In this document: positions 8,472 to 13,949 of the stretch, piece after piece
Layout: the number at the start of each line of letters is the position of its first letter
Numbering within the stretch: position 1 is the first letter of the stretch
Source of the DNA: Rhodobacter sp.
GTDB lineage: Bacteria; Pseudomonadota; Alphaproteobacteria; Rhodobacterales; Rhodobacteraceae
Direction of reading: 5' to 3'
NCBI GenBank assembly: GCA_003536295.1
Contig: DPZQ01000219.1
Coordinates: 1 to 13,949, forward strand
Length of the DNA stretch: 13,949 bases
The notes under the pieces: model-generated
What the model saw: only the letters and a program-made list of their open reading frames with translations
Told to the model about the DNA's origin: nothing
The model's database searches: none
Made by a program: the position numbers and the translations under genes

Positions 8472-9213
8472 GATTATTTCCTTCGAATAGATAATTTTCT
8501 AATTTTTCAAGCAGGTTCAAGAACAAGACCGCCAAGAGGATGATCGAGAAGATCGCTGCATACATAGTGGGGTAGTCGGCAATCGATCTGCTGAAGGTGA
8601 TGATGTCGCCCACACCTGTGGGGGTGATTTTAAGTTCCGACAGAATTGCTCCAATGAAGCCGGCTGACACGCCCAGACGCAGACCGGAAAAGATGATAGG
8701 TGATGCCGCGGGGATTATGACCTTTAATAGAACTTCATGGTCATTGGCCAAGAATGATCTCGCCATTTCCTTAAGGGACACAGGCGTATTGCGCACGGCG
8801 CTGGCGGTATTTAAAACAATCACTGGCATAGCCATGATGCAAACCACAAAGACCTTTGAGGTGAGGCCAATACCATATATCATCACTAAAAGGGGAATAA
8901 GTGCAGCCAAGGGGGCTGCCTGCATCACAATAAATATAGGGGCAAAAAGCCATTCGAACTTTTCGCTTAGGCCAACCCAAAGCCCTATCCCAACACCTAG
9001 CACACCTGAAATAGCAATACCTGTGACCAACGGCTTAAGCGTTTCGGCATAAGCGACAAAGATCGATCCATCTAGCGTGATCACAGCAAGGGCGGCCATC
9101 GATTCTAAAAAAGTAGGAAATGAATAGCTTATCGGCACTCGCCCGGCGATTTCCCACGCACTAAAGACGATCACCGCCGACATCAATTTCAATATTATCG
9201 AACGATATTTCAT
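8452..9213 (-). CDS. ABC transporter permease, NitT/TauT type
   Basis: This is the first permease of the importer, with 253 residues and about six membrane helices. The EAA loop is at about residues 149-181, beginning EMARSFLANDHEVLLKVIIP and followed by AASPIIFSGLRLG. It is related to, but clearly different from, the permease at 6913-7665, so the channel is probably a heterodimer. The ATG at 9213 has only a weak ribosome-binding site, and the start lies 17 bases beyond the hairpin at 9230-9262, in the tail of a terminator-like structure. Its expression may therefore depend on read-through from the binding-protein gene. The 3' end overlaps the ATPase gene by 20 bases. Confidence 0.92.
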   Translation of the reverse strand: MKYRSIILKLMSAVIVFSAWEIAGRVPISYSFPTFLESMAALAVITLDGSIFVAYAETLKPLVTGIAISGVLGVGIGLWVGLSEKFEWLFAPIFIVMQAAPLAALIPLLVMIYGIGLTSKVFVVCIMAMPVIVLNTASAVRNTPVSLKEMARSFLANDHEVLLKVIIPAASPIIFSGLRLGVSAGFIGAILSELKITPTGVGDIITFSRSIADYPTMYAAIFSIILLAVLFLNLLEKLENYLFEGNNRGYISD

Positions 9214-9229
9214 ATTTTTACCAATTTAA

Positions 9230-9262
9230 GAAAAAGCCACCGGCGCAAGGGCCGGTGGCTTT
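9230..9262 (-). terminator. Hairpin terminator/attenuator between binding protein and permease genes
   Basis: AAAGCCACCGGC (9233-9244) pairs perfectly with GCCGGTGGCTTT (9251-9262): a 12-bp stem with a 6-base loop, ending on the minus strand in CTTTTTC. It starts nine bases after the stop of the binding-protein gene. Inside an importer operon such a structure usually lets the binding protein be made in excess over the membrane parts, by partial termination or by protecting the upstream mRNA from 3' decay. Confidence 0.82.
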
Positions 9263-9271
9263 ATTTTCAAT

Positions 9272-10261
9272 TTATTGCATCGCTGCATCAAGTGGTGCGA
9301 GATACCAAAAATCTTCGATATTCAAAGTATCGACGGTGCCGTCTAACTGGCCGGCCCCGGAATACCATTCCATGTCAGCTTTGGCCGCTTTGCGCCCGCC
9401 ACCATTGGTGTCGTAAAGACCGCCCGCAACCGCATCTGCGTAAAAGCCGTCAAGTTCTGCCAACACTTCTGGCGGCAATTGGCCAATTGGACCGTCTGGG
9501 TTGGTTTCGCGACGAATGATTGTAGGATCTTTGGCCATGTCACGATAAACGCTTAGCAAAGCTTTCACGAAAATATCGACTTGATCCGAGTTGTCTTTGA
9601 TCCAATCTACATTGCCAAACAGCGCCTCGTCGCTGGCATCAACATCAAACATGGGCAAGGCATGAAATTTATCGCCTGCTTGGGCGATGATTTTATTTTT
9701 GTTTGACAGGTCAAGAATGGTCGCTTCGGCTTGGCCGGCGATCATCGCCACAACACGGTTTTGGGACCCTGGCACGTAGGAACGTTCGCCCAATTTAATG
9801 CCGAGTTTGCTTTCTATTACATTTGCGATGGAATCTGTGCCGCCACCCCGTGAGTGCAACATGATTGGTTCGCCATCAAGATCTTTTAGATCATTGTACT
9901 TCATGGTCGTGACGGGGAAGAATTTTAGCTTTGACAGTTGGTAAATAATCCGAATAGGGGCTTTTGAACGTTGCATGGCTGCATAGGGTGTTCCAAAGCC
10001 GATATCCATTTGACCACCCAAAACAGACTGAATAGCTAGCTCTTCATCAGCAAAGGCTGTCCATTCATAATCAAGCCCGTTAGCTTTGGCGCGATCAAGG
10101 GCAACAAAAAAGGCTGCCAGCTCGTCGGATGGTGTTTCGGCTAGCGCTATTTTGATAGTGGCAGCTTGTGCCGCGGTTGAGGCCAGAAGCCCAAAAGACA
10201 TGGTGGCCGCAAGCGGTATCGCCAGTGCGAAGGTTGTGAGTTTCTTGAACATCGGTGTCAT
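9272..10261 (-). CDS. ABC transporter periplasmic substrate-binding protein, NMT1/SsuA-like family
   Basis: The 329-residue protein starts with a Sec signal peptide: positively charged FKK, a hydrophobic core at about residues 8-27, and a likely cut after AQA at residue 33. The mature part resembles the type II periplasmic-binding fold of the SsuA/TauA/NMT1 group, with IKIALAETPSDELAAFFVA at the start, a GQMDIGFGTPYAAM segment and a GGGTDSI loop. The ATG at 10261 is supported by an excellent GGGAGGAG about six bases upstream. It is the first transporter gene after the GntR regulator gene, 86 bases downstream on the same strand. The ligand is unknown: sulfonates, nitrate, pyrimidine precursors and aromatic acids are all carried by relatives. 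Confidence 0.9.
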   Translation of the reverse strand: MTPMFKKLTTFALAIPLAATMSFGLLASTAAQAATIKIALAETPSDELAAFFVALDRAKANGLDYEWTAFADEELAIQSVLGGQMDIGFGTPYAAMQRSKAPIRIIYQLSKLKFFPVTTMKYNDLKDLDGEPIMLHSRGGGTDSIANVIESKLGIKLGERSYVPGSQNRVVAMIAGQAEATILDLSNKNKIIAQAGDKFHALPMFDVDASDEALFGNVDWIKDNSDQVDIFVKALLSVYRDMAKDPTIIRRETNPDGPIGQLPPEVLAELDGFYADAVAGGLYDTNGGGRKAAKADMEWYSGAGQLDGTVDTLNIEDFWYLAPLDAAMQ

Positions 10262-10347
10262 TAATTTCTCCTCCCTGAGAACTAAGTTTTGGTAGATGCT
10301 TGAACGTGGGCGTTAAGTGGATTGGCCTTAGGCTCTGTTATAGCTAC

Positions 10348-11046
10348 TCATGCCTCTCCAAATAGGCGGGCCGATACCGAGCGCAGATGTGCGCGCATCG
10401 CTTCATAGGCCATATCAGGATTTCTATTTTCGATCGCAGATGCGATCGTCTCATGCTCTGCAAAGCTGGTATGGCTTACAGATGGGCGGGTGCTGTCGCG
10501 ATTCACATTTCCCCAAGCCACTGCGCGGCGAACCTGGTTCAATTGATCAAACAACATCATAAGCAATTCATTATCGCTGGACTCGGCGACGGTACGGTGA
10601 AAAATATCGTCTTGAATCTCGTAATCAGCCCAGGTGTTGGCCGCGTGCGCGCGCTGAAGTGCCAGCTGCATTTGCATCAGCGACTGACCCGAAGCATTCA
10701 CTGCCGCTTCGCGGGCAATGGCAGGCTCAATCGCAATACGTGCGCGCATCATCCGAAACGGTGTAAGCCTACGGCCCAATTCTACCAGGCTGCTTATGCT
10801 GGTGGCATTGGCCTCTTGCGAGACAAAGGTGCCCTTGCCCACATGACGCCATAAGGCCCCTTCACTTTCTAAGACATCCAGTGCCTTGCGCAAGGATGAG
10901 CGTGTCAGTCCCAACCGTTCGGTCAATTCGCGCTCAGCTGGCAGGCGGTCGCCACGTACATAGCCTCCATCAAGAATAAAGTTACGCAAACACGAAACGC
11001 TACCCTGAAGCGAGATTGATTCTATTACTTGCGGCACTGATTCCAT
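10348..11046 (-). CDS. GntR-family transcriptional regulator, FadR subfamily (FCD domain)
   Basis: From the ATG at 11046 the protein has 232 residues. An N-terminal winged-helix domain (about 15-76) shows GDRLPAERELTERLGLTRSS (32-51) and HVGKGTFV (68-75). A C-terminal FCD ligand-binding domain covers about 95-228, with candidate metal-binding residues Asp146 and His150 in DDIFHRTVAE, His198 in FAEHET and His220 in RAHLRS. The frame is open to a TTG at 11100, but that start has no ribosome-binding site and would lie upstream of the predicted transcription start, so ATG 11046 is preferred; it too lacks a clear Shine-Dalgarno sequence. FCD regulators usually repress nearby catabolic or uptake genes and let go when a carboxylic acid binds. 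Its position between divergent operons suggests it controls both. Confidence 0.9.
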   Translation of the reverse strand: MESVPQVIESISLQGSVSCLRNFILDGGYVRGDRLPAERELTERLGLTRSSLRKALDVLESEGALWRHVGKGTFVSQEANATSISSLVELGRRLTPFRMMRARIAIEPAIAREAAVNASGQSLMQMQLALQRAHAANTWADYEIQDDIFHRTVAESSDNELLMMLFDQLNQVRRAVAWGNVNRDSTRPSVSHTSFAEHETIASAIENRNPDMAYEAMRAHLRSVSARLFGEA

Positions 11047-11210
11047 AATTGGTTGACCGATTCTTATTGGTGATTTCTTATACTCACCACCAATGATCAA
11101 TTATTATTGGATTTTTGTCAATCATTTTAAATAAATTGGTTGGGATTGATTTAATTTTTTGGACGTGTAAGAGTATCTGTGCAAATCAATTCATCAAGTT
11201 AGGTTCTCAA
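11047..11210. promoter_or_regulatory. Divergent control region between gntR and the FAH operon
   Basis: This AT-rich 164-base region separates gntR from the FAH gene. It holds a 9-bp direct repeat AATTGGTTG at 11047-11055 and 11134-11142, one beside the gntR start and one upstream of the FAH gene. It also holds ATTGG at 11066 and 11106, CCAAT at 11090, and the inverted repeat GGTGA-N10-TCACC (11069-11088) nested in ATTGGTG-N15-CACCAAT (11066-11094). GGT/ACC half-sites agree with the FadR-type operator style (TGGT-N-ACCA), although spacing differs. No convincing promoter for the FAH gene was found by eye. Confidence 0.45.
11093..11121 (-). promoter_or_regulatory. Candidate promoter for gntR and the ABC importer operon
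   Basis: On the minus strand a perfect TTGACA (11121-11116) is followed by a 17-base spacer and GATCAT (11098-11093), which matches four of six bases of the -10 consensus. Transcription would start near 11086, inside the GGTGA-N10-TCACC dyad, so a repressor there could block it. This position also argues against translation from the TTG at 11100. Confidence 0.4.
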
Positions 11211-11894
11211 ATGACAAAGCACGTCATCCCCACTCCGGCCATTCCCACAATTCCTGTTGCTGGCGGGGGAGAGTTTCCCGTGCGGCGCGTATATTGCATT
11301 GGACGCAACTATGCGGCCCATACCATTGAGATGGGTGGGGACCCAAATCGTGAAGCACCATTTTTCTTTCAAAAAAATCCTAATAACATAGACGCCACGG
11401 GCGAATTTCCCTATCCGCCCCATTCATCAGACGTGCATCACGAGCTTGAGCTTTTGGTCGCGCTGAAGTCGGGCGGCAATAATATACCTATTTCAGAAGC
11501 GATGAGCCATGTTTGGGGCTATGCCGTGTCGTTAGATATGACGCGCCGTGATTTGCAGGGCGAGCAAAAGAAGCTGGGCCGGCCATGGGAAATCGGCAAG
11601 GCCTTTGAACGTTCGGGCCCTGTTGGGCTTTTGCACCCTGTCAGCGAAACGGGCTTTTTGGATAAGGGCCGAATTGAACTGAAAGTGAACGGTAAAGTCA
11701 CCCAAGAGGGTGATCTGGATCAAATGATCTGGAAGGTTGCCGAAATGATTTCTTATTTATCTGAGTACTTCGAGCTGGCTGCAGGTGATGTTATCATGTC
11801 GGGTACTCCGTCTGGCGTGGGCGCTGTTGTGCGCGGAGACGTAATGGAGGCATCGGTTGTTGGCCTTAGTTCACTTACAGTCAGAGTGACATAA
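11211..11894 (+). CDS. Fumarylacetoacetate hydrolase (FAH) family protein, fumarylpyruvate-hydrolase-like
   Basis: The 227-residue single-domain protein matches the short FAH-family hydrolases, which cut C-C bonds in acylpyruvates such as fumarylpyruvate in gentisate breakdown. Key blocks are CIGRNYAAH (29-37), FFFQKNPNNI (51-60), the metal ligands Glu78 and Glu80 in HHELELLVAL, Asp109 in SLDMTRRDLQ, Lys130 in GRPWEIGKAF, and SGTPSGVG (197-204). The ATG at 11211 is chosen because family members begin shortly before the RVYCIGRNY block; the frame is open for 32 codons upstream but that sequence is not FAH-like. The ribosome-binding site is weak. It is the first gene of the rightward operon, opposite gntR, and the next gene begins 26 bases later. 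Exact substrate is unknown; decarboxylases and isomerases also occur in this family. Confidence 0.9.
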   Translation: MTKHVIPTPAIPTIPVAGGGEFPVRRVYCIGRNYAAHTIEMGGDPNREAPFFFQKNPNNIDATGEFPYPPHSSDVHHELELLVALKSGGNNIPISEAMSHVWGYAVSLDMTRRDLQGEQKKLGRPWEIGKAFERSGPVGLLHPVSETGFLDKGRIELKVNGKVTQEGDLDQMIWKVAEMISYLSEYFELAAGDVIMSGTPSGVGAVVRGDVMEASVVGLSSLTVRVT

Positions 11895-11904
11895 GGCGTT
11901 TGCC

Positions 11905-11911
11905 AAAGGAG
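11905..11911 (+). promoter_or_regulatory. Ribosome-binding site that fixes a TTG start
   Basis: AAAGGAG lies 26 to 20 bases after the start of this intergenic stretch's upstream stop region and nine bases before the TTG at 11921. The open frame also contains an earlier TTG at 11900, but that codon precedes this Shine-Dalgarno sequence and has none of its own, so 11921 is the likely start of the next gene. Confidence 0.75.
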
Positions 11912-11920
11912 CCGTCTGTC

Positions 11921-12904
11921 TTGGATTTAACTTTTGCGACGTGGGACCATGATCGAGTTTCAGCCTTGCATGATGGCCGCTTAAGCGTGCCTGGTGTGGC
12001 CCTTGAAAGTGTGGTGGCGCCTACGTCGAAATTGTTCCCTTTGGCCGTAACTGAGGCGAAATATGATATTACCGAAATGTCAATTTCAAGTTATATTTTG
12101 CAACTGTCGCGGGGGGGCAGTGAATATATTGCACTTCCTGCCTTTGTCTCTCGAGCATTTCGCCATGCAGGATATTTTGCGCGCCAAGGATCCGGAATTA
12201 CGACTTTAGCCGACTTCGCAGGGCGGCGCATTGGGGTGCCTGAATATCAAATGACCGCAGCGCTTTGGATGCGCGGGATCATGCAAGATGAATATGGTGT
12301 TTCTTGCGATGCTATTCATTGGCGTACGGGGGCCTTAGACGAAGGTGTGCGGGTAGAGAGACTTGAGTTGGCCTTGCCTAAATCTATGCGGGTTGAACCG
12401 ATCACGGCCGGGCAAACGTTGGAGGGTCTGTTGCTGGACGGGCAGATTGATGGGCTTTTGGCCCCAAAACCGCCAAAGGCCTTTTTGGCAGGTGATCCGC
12501 GTTTGGTACGGCTTTTTCCTGATTATGAACAGGCCGAAGAAGATTATCACAAAAAGACAGGGTTTTTTCCGATCATGCATGTGATCGGTGTGCGAAAATC
12601 CTTGTGCGAGAAGTATCCGTGGTTGGCCAAAGCCGTTTATGAGGCATTGGTGATGTCGCGTGATATGGCGGTTGCACGGCTTCGCGATATTTGGCTGGGC
12701 AATGCTAATCGTTTGACCCTGCCATGGCTTGGTGCGTCGATTGAGCGCAGCATACGTGTCTTGGGGTCTGATTACTGGTCTTATGGATATGAACGCAACT
12801 TGACCGAACTCGAAGCGGTTTGTCGTTATTCTATGCAGCAGCACCTGTCTGCACGACAAGTCGCACCAAGTGAACTGTTTCATCCGTCTGTTATGGAGGG
12901 ATAA
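11921..12904 (+). CDS. 4,5-dihydroxyphthalate decarboxylase (Pht5)-family protein, periplasmic-binding-like fold
   Basis: From the TTG at 11921 the product has 327 residues, beginning MDLTFATWDHDRVSALHDGR. It resembles the family named for Pseudomonas 4,5-dihydroxyphthalate decarboxylase, which removes a carboxyl group from dihydroxyphthalate to give protocatechuate. Family-like blocks are YDITEMSISSYILQLSRG, FRHAGYF, GRRIGVPEYQMTAALWMRGI, the LPKSMRVEPI segment, IDGLLAPKPP, and LFPDYEQAEEDYHKKTGFFP followed by IMHVIGVRK. The fold is related to NMT1-type binding proteins, but there is no signal peptide, which favours a cytosolic protein over a transporter part. Many family members are uncharacterised, so decarboxylase activity and substrate are inferred. 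It lies between the FAH gene and a TTT binding protein, probably in one operon. Confidence 0.8.
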   Translation: MDLTFATWDHDRVSALHDGRLSVPGVALESVVAPTSKLFPLAVTEAKYDITEMSISSYILQLSRGGSEYIALPAFVSRAFRHAGYFARQGSGITTLADFAGRRIGVPEYQMTAALWMRGIMQDEYGVSCDAIHWRTGALDEGVRVERLELALPKSMRVEPITAGQTLEGLLLDGQIDGLLAPKPPKAFLAGDPRLVRLFPDYEQAEEDYHKKTGFFPIMHVIGVRKSLCEKYPWLAKAVYEALVMSRDMAVARLRDIWLGNANRLTLPWLGASIERSIRVLGSDYWSYGYERNLTELEAVCRYSMQQHLSARQVAPSELFHPSVMEG

Positions 12905-12932
12905 AAGGCCAAAAAGTGGCAAATATACCAAA

Positions 12933-12957
12933 TTGCTAACGATGCGCGAGTTAGCAA
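12933..12957. repeat. Perfect 8-bp inverted repeat before the TTT binding-protein gene
   Basis: TTGCTAAC (12933-12940), nine bases, then GTTAGCAA (12950-12957). It sits in the 85-base gap between the decarboxylase-like gene and the TTT gene and ends 32 bases before the ATG. There is no T run after it, so an operator or an mRNA-processing hairpin is more likely than a terminator. Confidence 0.6.
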
Positions 12958-12989
12958 ATCATAAAAGCGCAAAACCAGTGGAGGAAGAC

Positions 12990-13949
12990 ATGCATAAAGA
13001 TATGAAATTTGGACGCCGGAACTTTCTAAGAACCGGTATCGCAGCAGGCGGTATGACGCTTGCTATGCCAAGCCTTTTGAAAGCGGCGACGTTCCCAGAG
13101 GGCAACATCAAAGTAATTATTCCCACTTCTGAAGGCGGCGGCGCAGACAGAAACTTCCGCGACTTCACCGGCGTTTGGAAAGATATTTTGAATGTTGAGT
13201 TTGAACCAAGCTATTATCCTGCCGCTTCTGGCCGTGTGGGCTATGAAATCTATATGGGTAAAAGCGAACCTAATTGCTATAATTTGATCTTTGGAAATAT
13301 GGGGCCAGAGGTGATGAACTGGGCCATGCAAGCGCCCAGCTTTCCAGTGAATGATTACCTTTATTTCGGTCAAGTTGACAAGGATCCTTGCTGTTTGTTC
13401 GTGGGCGCTGAAAGCCCGCTTAAATCAATGGACGATATCATTGCCGAAAGTAAAAACCGCAAATTGACCGTCGGCACCAGCCGCATGGCACACCCTGCCT
13501 CGATCGGTCTTTTGGCCTTGGGTGAGAAATTGGGGATCGAGTTTAACCTTATTCCTTTGCAGGGTGGTAAAGGTACCGTTGCAGGCGCCGTTACGGGCGA
13601 GGTTGATTTCTCGGTTCTGACTTCGGGTTCGGTTATCAGCGCTGGCGATTCCGTTAAAACACTCCTAGTTTTTGGTGAGAATCGGGTGGGTGAAGCACTT
13701 GATAATGCGCCAAATATTAATGACGCCTATGGCATGGATCTTCCAGAAATGCTTTCTGCACGCGCCTTTGGCATTCATCGTAAAGCAGTTGAAGATTTTC
13801 CAGAGCGTTTTGAAGTTTTGACGCGTACATTTAAACAGGCATTTGACGATCCACGCCTGCTTGCAGCCTATGTTAAATCAAAAGGCCGCCCCGAATATTT
13901 AAGTTATGCAGGCGTCGAGGAATGCGAAAAGTTCAAATCCGCGATGTTG
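12990..13949 (+). CDS. Tripartite tricarboxylate transporter (TTT) substrate-binding protein, TctC/Bug family, Tat signal; 3' end missing
   Basis: The frame is open for 320 codons to the window edge; family members are about 320-340 residues, so only a short C-terminal piece is probably missing. The N-terminus has a twin-arginine signal: GRRNFLRTG (8-16), a mild hydrophobic stretch to about residue 30, and a likely cut near residues 32-33. The mature protein follows the Bug/TctC pattern: IKVIIPTSEGGGADRNFRDF (40-59) for the ligand loop, a KLTVGTSRM strand, LQGGKGTVAGAVTGEVDFSV (190-209), and a C-terminal YLSYAGVEECEKF. Cys96, Cys134 and Cys135 are unusual for the group. GGAGGA (12980-12985) precedes the ATG by four bases. 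TTT systems carry citrate, other carboxylates and, in some bacteria, terephthalate. The membrane genes tctB and tctA would be expected just beyond the window. Confidence 0.9.
   Translation, partial: MHKDMKFGRRNFLRTGIAAGGMTLAMPSLLKAATFPEGNIKVIIPTSEGGGADRNFRDFTGVWKDILNVEFEPSYYPAASGRVGYEIYMGKSEPNCYNLIFGNMGPEVMNWAMQAPSFPVNDYLYFGQVDKDPCCLFVGAESPLKSMDDIIAESKNRKLTVGTSRMAHPASIGLLALGEKLGIEFNLIPLQGGKGTVAGAVTGEVDFSVLTSGSVISAGDSVKTLLVFGENRVGEALDNAPNINDAYGMDLPEMLSARAFGIHRKAVEDFPERFEVLTRTFKQAFDDPRLLAAYVKSKGRPEYLSYAGVEECEKFKSAML

Noticed and set aside
8597..9052. 151-codon frame antisense to the first ABC permease
   Set aside because: Shadow of a permease with an intact EAA loop; no independent coding evidence.
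11100..11100. TTG at 11100 as the gntR start
   Set aside because: It has no ribosome-binding site and lies upstream of the transcription start predicted from TTGACA-17-GATCAT; ATG 11046 gives a normal-length FadR-type protein.
11115..11210. Upstream extension of the FAH frame
   Set aside because: The 32 added residues are not FAH-like and come from the AT-rich divergent control region.
11900..11902. TTG at 11900 as start of the Pht5-like gene
   Set aside because: It precedes the AAAGGAG at 11905-11911 instead of following it; TTG 11921 has correct spacing and a family-like N-terminus.
12335..12931. 198-codon open frame antisense to the Pht5-like gene
   Set aside because: It is entirely a shadow of a well-supported gene, with no family resemblance and no ribosome-binding site noted.

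Overview
The window looks like a chromosomal segment of a marine alphaproteobacterium, most likely of the Rhodobacterales/Roseobacter group. This is inferred from the protein sequences and gene neighbourhood (ychF, trpA, long-form rplY, pth with a C-terminal extension, DUF2237, trpB, plus TTT and NitT/TauT-type uptake genes). Base composition is moderate for that group. No rRNA, tRNA, CRISPR array, insertion sequence or phage gene was seen, and coding density is high.

Left part (1-6771), mostly conserved housekeeping genes. The 5' end of ychF runs leftward off the edge. Then come trpA (+), an FMN-dependent L-lactate dehydrogenase lldD (+), a convergent MFS transporter (-) whose stop codon overlaps that of lldD, rplY (ribosomal protein L25/Ctc, +) with a strong intrinsic terminator, pth (peptidyl-tRNA hydrolase, +) closely followed by a DUF2237 gene, and convergent trpB (-). 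The two tryptophan synthase subunits are therefore about 4.4 kb apart on opposite strands.

Right part (6870-13949), an accessory uptake and catabolism locus built around a GntR/FadR-type regulator. Leftward from the regulator runs a complete ABC importer of the nitrate/sulfonate/taurine type: periplasmic binding protein, a 12-bp hairpin terminator or attenuator, permease, ATPase (GTG start, overlapping the permease gene) and a second permease, closed by another hairpin. Rightward, divergently, run a fumarylacetoacetate-hydrolase (FAH) family enzyme, a protein of the 4,5-dihydroxyphthalate decarboxylase family (likely TTG start), and the binding protein of a tripartite tricarboxylate transporter with a twin-arginine signal, cut by the window end.

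The layout suggests one regulon that imports an organic acid, possibly an aromatic carboxylate, through two transporter types and processes it by decarboxylation and C-C bond hydrolysis. The substrate cannot be read from the sequence. Candidate regulatory sites (a gntR promoter, an operator dyad, paired AATTGGTTG boxes, and a TTGCTAAC-N9-GTTAGCAA dyad before the TTT gene) are reported with modest confidence.
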